From an uncultured Eubacteriales bacterium (GTDB lineage Bacteria > Bacillota > Clostridia > Oscillospirales > Oscillospiraceae): 64,000 bases of DNA. The notes below the pieces were generated by a model, which was not told the origin of the DNA, did no database searches, and worked only from the letters and a program-made list of their open reading frames with translations. This document shows, in pieces, positions 1 to 8,259 of the stretch (position 1 is the stretch's first letter; every line of letters begins with the position of its first letter). The stretch covers positions 83,264 through 147,263 of the forward strand of contig CAJKDY010000005.1 in assembly GCA_905198835.1 (NCBI GenBank), given 5' to 3'. The translations under genes were made by a program, and so were the position numbers.

Positions 1-430
1 CTGGCGGGGCCTTCCCAATTTTCACGCCGACAGCAAGTTCTCCACCTGGCTTTACCGTCTGGCTACCAATGCCGCTATCGACTTTTTGCGACGGGAGAAA
101 CGCCGAAAGGGCCTTTCGACCATCCCTCTATCCACGGATGACGACTCGGATCGGGTATTGGACATCCCCGACCAGCGCTTCACCCCCCAGAGCCAACTGG
201 AGCGTCAGGAGCTCCAGGAGGCGGTCCACCGGGGACTCGGCCAACTCTCCGACGAACACCGCCAGGTGCTGGTCCTCCGGGAGCTGAACGGTCTAAGCTA
301 CACCGAGATCGCCCAGGTCCTGAGCATTGAAGAGGGCACGGTGAAGTCCCGCATTTTCCGGGCCCGGCTGGCTTTGAGGAAGATCCTGCTGGCCGATGGG
401 AACTTTTCCACACCAACGCCGTCTATATGA
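1..430 (+). CDS. ECF RNA polymerase sigma factor (5' truncated)
   Basis: The reading frame is open from base 2, so the gene begins upstream of the window; about 142 codons are visible. The visible part starts in region 2 (LYRLATNAAIDFLRREKRRKG, typical of sigma-70 region 2.3/2.4), followed by a short linker and a region 4 helix-turn-helix (LNGLSYTEIAQVLSIEEGTVKSR, residues about 95-118 of the fragment). It would direct core RNA polymerase to a small regulon under control of the anti-sigma factor encoded 28 bases downstream. The gene pair is co-directional and probably one operon. The family assignment is firm; the stimulus and target genes cannot be told. Confidence 0.93.
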   Translation, partial: WRGLPNFHADSKFSTWLYRLATNAAIDFLRREKRRKGLSTIPLSTDDDSDRVLDIPDQRFTPQSQLERQELQEAVHRGLGQLSDEHRQVLVLRELNGLSYTEIAQVLSIEEGTVKSRIFRARLALRKILLADGNFSTPTPSI

Positions 431-458
431 ATAGATCATGAAGAAAGGAGGCCCGGCT

Positions 459-1661
459 ATGCGCTGTGACGAAGCGTTAGAACTGCTCTGCGCCGCGATC
501 GATGGCGAGATCACCCCCGCCCAGCAGACCCAACTGGACGAGCATTTGGTCCAGTGCCCCGCCTGCCGGGCGCTCCAAGCAGAGCTTTTGGGCATAGAGG
601 ACGCCCTCGGCTCCCTGGAGGTTCCCGCTCCGGCGGGACTCAAGGAACAGATCCTGGCCGATCTGCCCCCTCAGTCAGGCAAGACAAAGCCTGTTTACTG
701 GCGGCGCTGGTGCGCTATGGCGGCGTGTGCGGCGCTGGTGGTCCTGGGGGTATGGCAGCTGCCCCGCTCCATCCTCTCCCCGGCCAAGGACGCCGCCCCT
801 GCCGCTGCGATGATGGACTCCGCCACCCAAACCACCGGAGCCAGCGACACCGATGTGGACGCGCTAAACGACGAGGCGGTCCTGCCTCCTTATGTAGAGG
901 GAGATGGCATCAGCGCTAACGCCGCTCCCGCGGCCCAGCCGAACCCCGAAGGCCCCGCCAGCTACACCACCTATGACGCTGCCGGCACCCCTGAGACAGC
1001 CGCCGCTATGTCCACGGAGGACGCCGCACCTGAGGCGGCCCCTGCCTCTGTGGCTCCACGCCAATTTAACGCCCGCGCTGCTAAGATCGTCGGCGAAGCG
1101 CCGACTGACGGTGTGCCGACAGAGGACGGTGGCGTTCAAGCCGCCTCCCCCGCCGCTGGAGCCGCCACCGAAAACGGCGTCTCCGCCCCGCTAGGCGCGG
1201 CCTACTCCGCCGAGGAAAGAGCCCTAAACCTGCCCGTGGCAGCGCCTGTACCAGAGCCCGCGCCAGAAGCCACGCAAGAAACCGCCATATCTGCCGACGG
1301 CCCTGAAGATCCCCAACAGCCTCAGTTTCTTATGACGTCCGCAAAGGTGGCCGTGGAGCCCTCCCCGGCTTTGAATGATCTGTCCGCCGAGGCGGCTGGT
1401 CCCCTTGTCAGCTATTGCGGCATCCTCACCGTGGACCAGTACGAGCCCATCGATCAGGACTACCCCGTGGAATTTTCGGAAAGCGGCCAGGCGAAATACA
1501 CCCTTCCCGCCGCGGATCTCTACGCTCTGGTGGAGCAGCTGGACGATCAGGGCAGTTCCTATGAGTTCACCACTGAGGGCGAGGGCATCGACCCTGAAGC
1601 TCCGTGCGGCCTAGTCGTCGTCACCGGGCAAACTGAGGAGGTCTCCTCGGAGGCTCCCTAA
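459..1661 (+). CDS. Zinc-finger (HC2-type) anti-sigma factor with long Ala/Pro-rich outer domain
   Basis: Likely sequesters the sigma factor encoded just upstream. The start at 459 is chosen over an in-frame ATG at 438 because AAAGGAGG (444-451) sits 7 bases before it. The 400-aa product has an N-terminal anti-sigma zinc motif (His29, Cys33, Cys36), one membrane segment at about residues 83-101, and an unusually long outside region. Residues about 110-300 are low complexity, rich in Ala, Pro and Glu, and the last 70 residues look like a folded domain. Most HC2 anti-sigma factors are much shorter. The outside part may sense envelope stress, which is inference. An intrinsic terminator follows. 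Confidence 0.85.
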   Translation: MRCDEALELLCAAIDGEITPAQQTQLDEHLVQCPACRALQAELLGIEDALGSLEVPAPAGLKEQILADLPPQSGKTKPVYWRRWCAMAACAALVVLGVWQLPRSILSPAKDAAPAAAMMDSATQTTGASDTDVDALNDEAVLPPYVEGDGISANAAPAAQPNPEGPASYTTYDAAGTPETAAAMSTEDAAPEAAPASVAPRQFNARAAKIVGEAPTDGVPTEDGGVQAASPAAGAATENGVSAPLGAAYSAEERALNLPVAAPVPEPAPEATQETAISADGPEDPQQPQFLMTSAKVAVEPSPALNDLSAEAAGPLVSYCGILTVDQYEPIDQDYPVEFSESGQAKYTLPAADLYALVEQLDDQGSSYEFTTEGEGIDPEAPCGLVVVTGQTEEVSSEAP

Positions 1662-1680
1662 CGCCAAGCGATCCAAGAAG

Positions 1681-1714
1681 CCGGCGCCGCGATAGACGGT
1701 GCCGGTCTTTTTTT
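1681..1714 (+). terminator. Intrinsic terminator after first anti-sigma gene
   Basis: An 8-bp GC-rich stem (1681-1688 with 1698-1705, one G-U pair) is followed directly by a run of T residues up to 1714. It separates the first sigma/anti-sigma module from the second. Confidence 0.85.
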
Positions 1715-1800
1715 CAAAATATTTTGCTGCCGCGCCATATCTCCGGGGCATTTTCCGTCTATATCAGCAGATGGGCCCCATCAGAGAAAGGACTGAGGCT

Positions 1801-2361
1801 ATGGAAGATCAAGAGATTGTGGCGCTGTATTGGAGCCGGGACGAGGCCGCGCTGGCCTACTCGGAAAAGCGCTACAGCGGCTATTGCCACCGCATCGCCC
1901 TCAACATTTTGGCCGACCAGGAGGATGCCGACGAATGTGTCAACGACGTCTGGATGCGGGCCTGGCAGACCATCCCACCCCAAAAGCCGGCGGCGCTTTC
2001 CGCCTATTTGGGCAAGCTCACCCGGAGTCTTGCCATTGACCGTCTGCGCTCCAAGCGCGCCAAAAAGCGGGGCGGCGGGCAGTATCAAGCGGCGCTGGAG
2101 GAGCTGGCGGACTGTCTTCCCTCCCCCAACGCAGTCGAGGATATGGCGGAGGCGGGACGCTTCCGTGAAGTCTTAGAGAACTGGCTAAGAGATCTTAGCC
2201 GGGAAAAACGGCAGCTTTTTTTGCTACGGTACTTCTACTTCTTGCCTGTGGCTGAGGCCGCGGAGGTCCTTGGCGTCAGCCAGTCTAAGGCGGCCTCCAC
2301 GCTGATGCGGCTGCGCAGAGACCTGGGCAAAGTCTTAGAAAGGGAGGACATTTCTCTATGA
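1801..2361 (+). CDS. ECF-type RNA polymerase sigma factor
   Basis: A 186-aa sigma-70 family protein. Region 2 spans about residues 20-90 (GYCHRIALNILADQEDADE, then LTRSLAIDRLRSKRAKK). Region 4 spans about 135-180 (LSREKRQLFLLRYFYFLPVAEAAEVLGVSQ). The ATG at 1801 is preceded by AGAAAGGA; longer in-frame extensions have no ribosome-binding site. It overlaps the next gene by 4 bases (ATGA), so the two are translationally coupled, as usual for an ECF factor and its membrane regulator. It is not a close copy of the truncated sigma factor at the window start. The regulon is unknown. Confidence 0.92.
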   Translation: MEDQEIVALYWSRDEAALAYSEKRYSGYCHRIALNILADQEDADECVNDVWMRAWQTIPPQKPAALSAYLGKLTRSLAIDRLRSKRAKKRGGGQYQAALEELADCLPSPNAVEDMAEAGRFREVLENWLRDLSREKRQLFLLRYFYFLPVAEAAEVLGVSQSKAASTLMRLRRDLGKVLEREDISL

Positions 2362-3077
2362 ATCAAGAATACCTTTTGGACCTTGTGGGCACGCTGGACG
2401 ACAGTTTGTTGGCCGACTGCTCCGCCCTTTTGAACCAGTCCGCTTCCGCAAAAAAGCGTCCGCTCAAGGCCCGCAGGCTTGGACTTTTGGCGGCGGCGGT
2501 GGCTGCGGCGGCGGTACTGATGGGCATGGCAGTGGGGCTGAGCCAGATCTGGTTTCCCACAAGCTTGGACCACATGACCGAATATAACGCCAGTATCTTC
2601 GCCGTAGAGCCCTTCCAGGTGTCCATGAAGCTGCCTGACGGCTGCTCGCTGTCCACCGATTATCTGGACCCGGCCAATGGCCAGAGCGGCTGGTCGCCAG
2701 TGGAGATCCAGAAAAACGGCAAGGCTGTAGGCGTGATGGACTACAATATTTTTGAGCTCTACCCCGACGGCCCGGCCATCCATGAGCCCGGCTTTTACCG
2801 TATGGTCTACAACCAGATCATGCTCAACAACCAAAACTGCTGGGATAATGACTACACCGTGGTCAGTCAAACGGACGTGAGCGAAAACGCCACGGTCCAG
2901 ATCTCCACCATCGAAGACTACGGCAATGGACGGTCCGATAACCCCGTCCACTACTCCCCCGGTATTCTGGCCTATAATACCGATCTGCTGGTCTACGTGA
3001 ACCTCCGCTTTGAGCCCGAGGTCTTCACCGATCAAGAGCTGGCCGACATCGCCGGGTCCATCGTATTGTCCCGGTAA
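2358..3077 (+). CDS. Membrane protein coupled to ECF sigma factor, putative anti-sigma factor
   Basis: A 239-aa protein whose start overlaps the stop of the sigma gene. It has an N-terminal cytoplasmic stretch of about 40 residues, one membrane segment (about 41-62, very Ala-rich) and a C-terminal extracytoplasmic domain of about 175 residues. I see no HxxxCxxC zinc motif, so it differs from the anti-sigma factor of the first module. The outer domain resembles small uncharacterised lipoprotein-like domains (aromatic-rich, many Asp/Asn), but I recognise no named family. The anti-sigma role rests only on gene order, coupling and topology. Confidence 0.7.
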   Translation: MNQEYLLDLVGTLDDSLLADCSALLNQSASAKKRPLKARRLGLLAAAVAAAAVLMGMAVGLSQIWFPTSLDHMTEYNASIFAVEPFQVSMKLPDGCSLSTDYLDPANGQSGWSPVEIQKNGKAVGVMDYNIFELYPDGPAIHEPGFYRMVYNQIMLNNQNCWDNDYTVVSQTDVSENATVQISTIEDYGNGRSDNPVHYSPGILAYNTDLLVYVNLRFEPEVFTDQELADIAGSIVLSR

Positions 3078-3086
3078 GGATCAAAG

Positions 3087-3122
3087 CCAAGCGGGCAAGC
3101 ACTTTTGTGCTTGCCCGCTTGG
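3087..3122. terminator. Bidirectional intrinsic terminator
   Basis: A perfect 16-bp stem (3087-3102 with 3107-3122) with a TTTT loop lies between the convergent anti-sigma and rlmA genes. Its 3' side overlaps the rlmA stop region. It should stop transcription from both sides. Confidence 0.9.
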
Positions 3123-3123
3123 T

Positions 3124-3945
3124 TTATGCCCGGCGCTCTAAGATATGGATGCGAAACTGGGCCTGGACGCAGAGCTGATCCCGGCCCATAAGCCGGGCCA
3201 CGCCGGCCTTTGGCGTCTTCCAGGCGTAGGGCGTCATGGCAAATAGAGCCTGGATATCCTTGGGATCGGTCAGGGTGAAGCGGCCCTCCACTGGAATGAC
3301 CTCCCGGTAGGTAAAGCCGTCATAGCACTCCATTTTTTCTTGGTTTTCGTAGGGGTCGTCATAGAGGACCTCTTTCATCTCCCACAGGTGCCGGGGACCG
3401 GGGACCACATAGAAAAACACCCCGCCTGGCTTTAATACCCGGTAAAATTCCTCCACCGCCAAGGGGGAAAAGCAGTTGACCACCGCGTCTACACTGCCTT
3501 TTGCCAAAGGCAAATGGTAGACAGACGACACCGCCAGTTCTGAGGACGGGCACCGCCTCGCCGCCCGCTTGACGGCGGGCTTGGATACATCCACAGCGGC
3601 CAAAGCTCCGCCCTTCTGCCCGGCGGCCTGTGCCAGAGCGGCAGTATAGTAGCCCTCGCCGCAGCCCGCGTCCAGCACCTTAGGCTCTTGGAGGGTGTGG
3701 CTGTCCAGCTGGCGGCACAGCTCCTGCCGCAAGGGCTCATACCAGCCGCCGTCCAGAAAGTGGCTGCGGGCAGCCACCATCTTGCTGTCATCCCCCGGGG
3801 CCTTGGAGTGGCGGCGGTTGGCGCACAGGAGGTTCACATAGCCCTCCCGGGCCAGGTCAAAGCTGTGGCCCTTGGCACAGAGGTAGGTCTTATCTGTGCG
3901 CTCTAAGGCCCCGCCACAGTTGGGGCAGCAAAACAAGCTCTTCAT
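3124..3945 (-). CDS. rlmA: 23S rRNA (guanine-N1)-methyltransferase, RlmA type
   Basis: A 273-aa SAM-dependent methyltransferase predicted to methylate a guanine (745 or 748 region) of 23S rRNA. The N terminus carries the RlmA zinc site (C-x2-C then C-x3-H: CPNCGG ... LCAKGHSFDLAREGYVNLL, residues about 6-40). A Rossmann SAM motif (VLDAGCGEGYY) lies near residue 90. RlmA-I and RlmA-II (TlrB-like, tylosin resistance) share this architecture and cannot be separated by eye. The start is preceded by AGGAGG. It lies downstream of the SLH-protein gene on the same strand but probably has no functional link to it. Confidence 0.88.
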   Translation of the reverse strand: MKSLFCCPNCGGALERTDKTYLCAKGHSFDLAREGYVNLLCANRRHSKAPGDDSKMVAARSHFLDGGWYEPLRQELCRQLDSHTLQEPKVLDAGCGEGYYTAALAQAAGQKGGALAAVDVSKPAVKRAARRCPSSELAVSSVYHLPLAKGSVDAVVNCFSPLAVEEFYRVLKPGGVFFYVVPGPRHLWEMKEVLYDDPYENQEKMECYDGFTYREVIPVEGRFTLTDPKDIQALFAMTPYAWKTPKAGVARLMGRDQLCVQAQFRIHILERRA

Positions 3946-3982
3946 CTCAAGCCGCCTCCTCTCAAAGCTCCAGGGCCAAGGC

Positions 3983-5893
3983 TCAGTCGGCGTAGGTCAG
4001 CTCGGCCTTGGAAGTGACTGTGCGCCGGGGGACCAGGACACCGTCTTTGACGGCAAAGACGTTCCAGACAGCGCCGCTGCCCTGGTCGGTGGGCACGTTG
4101 AAGGTGGCGGCCAGGGCGCTGCCGTGATATACCCGTACGGTGGCCAGCGAGCCCGCCAGAGTGCCGTCTTCAGAGTATTGCTGAACGTAGTAATAATAAG
4201 TCGCGCCACTCTGAGGGTCCAGGGTCATGGTCTCCGGGCCAAAGCCGTTGGTATCGTCCACATCCAGATTGCAGATGTAGGTGCCTGCCGGACCGGGGGC
4301 TCCGCCGGTGCCAAAGGTGACATGGAACTGGTTCCCCTCGGCGTCAGGGCCCACCATGTGGGAGTCCAGGTCGCTGGGGCTCTCGCCCCAGGTGAGGACG
4401 ACGCGGTAGACGTTGCCGTCAGCTATGGGCGTAATGGAGCCGTTTTGGTTTTTCAACCCTCCGGCGGTGGAGACGATGTTGATGACCACCGGGATACACC
4501 CCTCCTTGGAGGCCAGGACCGTGTAGTTTCCAATGGGCAGATCCAGGGTATAGCGGCCTTTGTCATCGGTGAGCGTGCTGGCTACGGTCTCGCCCATATC
4601 AGCATTATTCCACCCAGGGCGGACACTGAGCTGGACCTGGGCCATGCCCTTGCCGGTAATGGTGCTGACCACCGTACCGCTGGCCTGGCCCATCTCCCCT
4701 TCCTGTCCCGCCGCTACCAGCAGATAGGTCTCGTTATAGGTCTCGCTACCGCCGGTGACGGTGGCATAGGCGGAAAAGGGCAAAAAGCCTGGGCAGGCGA
4801 TGGAGATCTGGTAATGGCCCGCCGGCAGATAGAGCGAGTAGCCTCCCGTCTCCCCCGCCGTAGCCGAGGCGCACAGCGCCCCGTCTTGGTAGACGCTGAG
4901 CTGGGCGCCGGGCAGGGCCGCCCGGCCCTCTGCCTTACAGACCCGGCCTGTGATGACGCCGCCTGCGGAGAGCGTCACCTCCACGCTCGGGCTCTGGACG
5001 CTGCCGGAGGCGGCATAGCAAACGTAGGTCCCGGCGCTCAGATCAACCGTATTCCAAACATATGTATAGGTCCCGTCGTCCGCTATCACGTCGCCATCAA
5101 CGCCGTCGTCACGCATGGCGCCAAGGGCCACGCCGTCGTCCCGGTAAAGAGTCAGCTCATCCACGCGGCGGCTTGGCCGGACGGTAAATGTCACCGTGGC
5201 CCCGGTCCCGGCGGCTAGAGCGGTCTGGCTGGCGGTAAAGTCCCGGAGGCTCAGTCGCGGGGCGGTCTCCTGCGGTTGAGTCGCCAGGGCGTCGAACCGG
5301 GACAAAAAGGCCGCGGCCTGAGCCCGGGTCACAAGGCCCCCGGGCTCCAGCGATCCGTCGCCAGTGCCCAGAATGAGTCGGCAACCCACACCCCAGGCCA
5401 GGGCGGTCCTAGCATAGTCCGCGGCCTGATATCCGTCCGGAAACTGCTCCAGACTGCTCGAGGTCGAGGTGTCCAGGCCCTTTTGCTGGGCGTAGCGGTA
5501 AAGAAGCGTCAGCATCTGCTCCCGACTCAGCGGGTCTTGGGGTCCAAAGCGACCGTCGCCGTAGCCCTTGACCAGCTGGGTCGTCCCAGCCCAGGCTACG
5601 GCAGCCGTATACCAGGTGTCCCCCGGCACGTCTGAAAAAACCGCCTCGCCACGGCTGGGCGTGCCCGCCATGCGGTGGAGAATGGTGACGAACATAGCAC
5701 GGTCGCAGATGCCCTCCGGCTCAAACCGCCCATCGCCCACGCCGGTCATCAGGCCCTTTTGGGCCGCATAGTCCACGCTGTCGTAAAACCAGTCGCCGGG
5801 CTCCACATCGGCAAAGTCCACCGCCGATGCCGCCAGCGCGGGCGTCAACGTCAGCGCGGCTGCCAGAAGGAATGCCAGGAGCTTCTTTTTCAC
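3983..5893 (-). CDS. S-layer-homology surface protein with Ig-like and YfaP-like domains
   Basis: A 636-aa secreted protein. The start is GTG at 5893, preceded by AAAGGAGGGG. It has a signal peptide (Lys-rich, then hydrophobic, ending near ALAAS) and three SLH repeats (about residues 25-215, each with the F.DV...WY..AV..A...GL..G.GDG.F.P pattern) that would anchor it to secondary cell-wall polymer. These are followed by a beta domain, two carboxypeptidase-regulatory-like repeats (about 310-450), and a C-terminal domain with the VLTWGESPSDLDSHM motif typical of YfaP/DUF2135 domains. No catalytic domain is evident, so an adhesive or structural role is likely. A sigma-A promoter lies directly upstream. 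Confidence 0.88.
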   Translation of the reverse strand: MKKKLLAFLLAAALTLTPALAASAVDFADVEPGDWFYDSVDYAAQKGLMTGVGDGRFEPEGICDRAMFVTILHRMAGTPSRGEAVFSDVPGDTWYTAAVAWAGTTQLVKGYGDGRFGPQDPLSREQMLTLLYRYAQQKGLDTSTSSSLEQFPDGYQAADYARTALAWGVGCRLILGTGDGSLEPGGLVTRAQAAAFLSRFDALATQPQETAPRLSLRDFTASQTALAAGTGATVTFTVRPSRRVDELTLYRDDGVALGAMRDDGVDGDVIADDGTYTYVWNTVDLSAGTYVCYAASGSVQSPSVEVTLSAGGVITGRVCKAEGRAALPGAQLSVYQDGALCASATAGETGGYSLYLPAGHYQISIACPGFLPFSAYATVTGGSETYNETYLLVAAGQEGEMGQASGTVVSTITGKGMAQVQLSVRPGWNNADMGETVASTLTDDKGRYTLDLPIGNYTVLASKEGCIPVVINIVSTAGGLKNQNGSITPIADGNVYRVVLTWGESPSDLDSHMVGPDAEGNQFHVTFGTGGAPGPAGTYICNLDVDDTNGFGPETMTLDPQSGATYYYYVQQYSEDGTLAGSLATVRVYHGSALAATFNVPTDQGSGAVWNVFAVKDGVLVPRRTVTSKAELTYAD

Positions 5894-5915
5894 GTTCGTC
5901 CCCTCCTTTGCCTTC

Positions 5916-5944
5916 AGTATAGCACATTCCAGCCCTCATGGCAA
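5916..5944 (-). promoter_or_regulatory. Sigma-A promoter of the SLH-protein gene
   Basis: On the minus strand the sequence reads TTGCCA, a 17-nt spacer and TATACT (-10 at 5916-5921, -35 at 5939-5944). It sits about 25 bases upstream of the GTG start and directly after a terminator, so the SLH gene is probably an independent unit. Confidence 0.75.
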
Positions 5945-5946
5945 CG

Positions 5947-5980
5947 AAAAACCCACCGCGGAAGCGTCTTCCGCGGTGGG
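5947..5980 (-). terminator. Intrinsic terminator of the cysteine-rich gene
   Basis: A perfect 13-bp stem (5952-5964 with 5968-5980) with a 3-nt loop; read on the minus strand it is followed by TTTTT. It ends the transcript of the cysteine-rich gene at 6009-6836. Confidence 0.9.
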
Positions 5981-6008
5981 CCTCGTTCAGGCCGTATTCA
6001 GCCTTGCT

Positions 6009-6836
6009 TTAGTGGTTGCAGCAGCCCTTGATCTCCCGATAGCCATCGCCGCAGGAGCAGGCATTGGGCGGGAAAAACTCGTCCACAGGGAACTTCACCT
6101 GGCGGAAGACCTCGCAGGGATCGTCGTCGCAGTTGCCACAGGAGCACTCCTTCTCAGGCAGGCAGTAGTCGTAGACGGGCATGAGCAGCTGGGTGTCCCG
6201 CTCCAGGCGGATGATGGAGAACTGGCCCAGGGTCAGGTAGACCCGCTTGCCGCCGCCGGAGAAGTCCAGGTCGCCGCCAAAGCAGGAGCAAACGCCGCCG
6301 GGCACCTCGCACAGCTCGCAGTCGCACACCTTGCACTCGCAGGCGTCCACCAGCTTCATGCTCAGGATGATGGGGTCCACAGCCTCCACCACCGCCGTAG
6401 GCAGGTTAGCCCTGCCCATGGTCTTGTCGCAGCGATCGTCGCAGTCAGAGGAGAAGACCTTGGCGCCGCTCTCGCTGCCAAAGAGGATGACCCGCTTGTC
6501 AAAGACGGCAAGACCGCTGACGCACACGGGCCGGGCCGCGCCCACAAAGGCGTCAGCAGTGACGCGGTAGAAGTAGCGCACATCTACGGTGTAAAAGCCC
6601 CGGTTGAAGCTCACGGGCTCCACGTCGATGTACACGTCCAGCAGCTCGGCGGTGCCGGGCTTGATGCTGATGGCACGGTCGATGACCGCCTTGGAACTGC
6701 AGGTGGGATAGAACCGCAGATCCTCCACGCAATCCTTGTCCCGACAGGAATCAAAGATCTTTTTCGTGTGTACGCACACAGCTTCCCGGATGCAGGCACT
6801 TTCCTGCACGGGGCCGGGCATGACTTTTTCAGCCAT
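6009..6836 (-). CDS. Cysteine-rich protein, possible spore coat component
   Basis: A 275-aa soluble protein with no signal peptide or membrane segment. It has 24 cysteines, most in the C-terminal 130 residues in tight clusters (DACECKVCDCELCE, GGVCSCFGG, KECSCGNC, NACSCGDG, GCC). The N-terminal 130 residues contain the phrase IFDSCRDKDCVEDLRFY and look like a beta-rich domain. Such proteins in spore-forming Clostridia often belong to the cross-linked spore coat or exosporium, but that is inference. Ending in GCCNH also allows metal binding. The ribosome-binding site is GGGAGG. A sequence resembling a sigma-E -10 box (CATACACT on the minus strand, 6893-6900) lies upstream; I could not find a matching -35. 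Confidence 0.6.
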   Translation of the reverse strand: MAEKVMPGPVQESACIREAVCVHTKKIFDSCRDKDCVEDLRFYPTCSSKAVIDRAISIKPGTAELLDVYIDVEPVSFNRGFYTVDVRYFYRVTADAFVGAARPVCVSGLAVFDKRVILFGSESGAKVFSSDCDDRCDKTMGRANLPTAVVEAVDPIILSMKLVDACECKVCDCELCEVPGGVCSCFGGDLDFSGGGKRVYLTLGQFSIIRLERDTQLLMPVYDYCLPEKECSCGNCDDDPCEVFRQVKFPVDEFFPPNACSCGDGYREIKGCCNH

Positions 6837-6918
6837 GGCTTAAACCTCCCAATTGAAAGTGGATTCGGCACACGCTGTGCCCTTCCACTCCCAGTGTATG
6901 TGGAGGTCGTATTTGAGG

Positions 6919-7983
6919 TTACCCCGCCGCCGTCAGCTCCCCAAGGGCCTGGCACAGAGCGTCCATCTCCTCCTCCGTACCAATGGAGACACGCAGATGG
7001 TCCTGGATGCGGGGCAGGTCCCACCGCCGGACCAGAACGCCCCGGGCCCGGAGGGCGTCAAACAGCGTCTTGCCGGGGATGGAGGAATGGCGGACGAAGA
7101 GGAAGTTGGCCTTGGACGGAGCCACGTCAAAGCCCATGTCCCGCAGACGGTTCCAGGTCTTCTCCCTGGTCTCCATGATCTGGCGGCAGGTCTTTTCAAA
7201 GTAGGCCCCGTCCGCCAGCGCCGCCACAGCGGCAGCCTGAGCCAGACGGTCTACAGTGTAGGAGTTGATGGAATCCCGAACACACCGCAGCGCCGCCATC
7301 AAATTCTCGCTGCCCAGGGCCCAGCCCACCCGCAACCCCGCCAAGGAGCGGGACTTGGACGTGGTCTGGACCACCAGAAGGTTGGGATAGGTATCCACCC
7401 ACCGGGCCATGCTTTCCGCCCCGAAATCCACATAGGCCTCGTCGATGAGGACTACATGGTCGGCATTGGCCTCCACCACCCGCCGCAGGTCCTGGACGCT
7501 GACGGCCTGGCCGGTGGGGGCGTTGGGATTGGCGATGACCACTCCGCCGCCGCGGTTTTGGCAGAATCGCTCCAAGGGTAGAGAGAAGTCCTCGTTCAGA
7601 GGAACGGTACAAGCTGTCAAGTCTAAATACTTTACATATACCTCGTAGAAACTATATGTAATGTCAGGGAATGTAATGGCCTTGTCCTTGTCAAAAAAGG
7701 CCTGAAAGGCAAAGGATAGGATCTCGTCCGAGCCGTTGCCGCAAAAGACCTGTTCGGGCCGGAGGCCCACTGTCTGGGCGATGGCCTGCCGCAGAGCCAG
7801 GCACTCGGGGTCGGGATAGAGCCGCAGACTGTCCACCGCGGCGGACACCGCCTGAGCCACGCCGGGAGCGGGCGGGTAGGGATTTTCGTTGGTGTTGAGC
7901 TTGATGAACTGGCGGTCCCGGGGCTGCTCGCCGGGGGTGTAGGGCACCATGTCCCGCACCCGAGCGCTCCAAAATTCCTTCAT
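6919..7983 (-). CDS. hisC: Histidinol-phosphate aminotransferase
   Basis: A 354-aa class I/II PLP-dependent aminotransferase that converts imidazole-acetol phosphate to histidinol phosphate; many HisC proteins also act on aromatic amino acids. Visible features are the N-terminal KLNTNENPYPPAP, NPNAPTG, the DEAYVDF segment, and the PLP-lysine region TTSKSRSLAGLRVGWALG. The start at 7983 (MKEFW) has a GAGGGGG site and overlaps the DUF951 stop by 4 bases; longer in-frame starts run through that gene. No other his gene is nearby, so it is an orphan copy here. Confidence 0.93.
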   Translation of the reverse strand: MKEFWSARVRDMVPYTPGEQPRDRQFIKLNTNENPYPPAPGVAQAVSAAVDSLRLYPDPECLALRQAIAQTVGLRPEQVFCGNGSDEILSFAFQAFFDKDKAITFPDITYSFYEVYVKYLDLTACTVPLNEDFSLPLERFCQNRGGGVVIANPNAPTGQAVSVQDLRRVVEANADHVVLIDEAYVDFGAESMARWVDTYPNLLVVQTTSKSRSLAGLRVGWALGSENLMAALRCVRDSINSYTVDRLAQAAAVAALADGAYFEKTCRQIMETREKTWNRLRDMGFDVAPSKANFLFVRHSSIPGKTLFDALRARGVLVRRWDLPRIQDHLRVSIGTEEEMDALCQALGELTAAG

Positions 7984-8171
7984 ACCTCTACCCCCTCGCG
8001 CAAAATCTTTTTCACGCTCTTCTCCGCCTTGGACCTGGGCGTCATCACCTGGTGCCCACATCCGGCGCAGACCAGCTTGAAGTCCATGCCCACCCGCAGG
8101 ACCTTCCACTCCTTGCTGCCGCAGGGATGGGCCTTTTTCATCACAAGGGTGTCTCCCACTTGAATATCCAC
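7980..8171 (-). CDS. DUF951 family small protein
   Basis: A 63-aa protein matching DUF951: IQVGDTLVMKKAHPCGSKEW, then LVCAGCGHQVMTPRSK and a basic C terminus. The CxxC and upstream Cys could bind zinc, and the family is thought to bind nucleic acid, but its role is unknown. I chose the GTG at 8171 because AAGGAG (8181-8186) lies 9 bases before it; an upstream ATG at 8201 has no ribosome-binding site. It is coupled to hisC by a 4-base overlap. Confidence 0.82.
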   Translation of the reverse strand: MDIQVGDTLVMKKAHPCGSKEWKVLRVGMDFKLVCAGCGHQVMTPRSKAEKSVKKILREGVEV

Positions 8172-8259
8172 AGCGCACGGCTCCTTCCCTTTTCTATGCA
8201 AGTGTGCCCTCGCCGGGGCATATACTTCCCCATCCGGTCAAAAAGGGGACGATGGATCG

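Noticed and set aside
3896..5218. Long plus-strand open frame opposite the SLH gene
   Set aside because: It runs antisense through a gene with clear SLH repeats and signal peptide; composition is Gly/Val/His-rich as expected of a GC-rich antisense frame, and there is no ribosome-binding site or family match.
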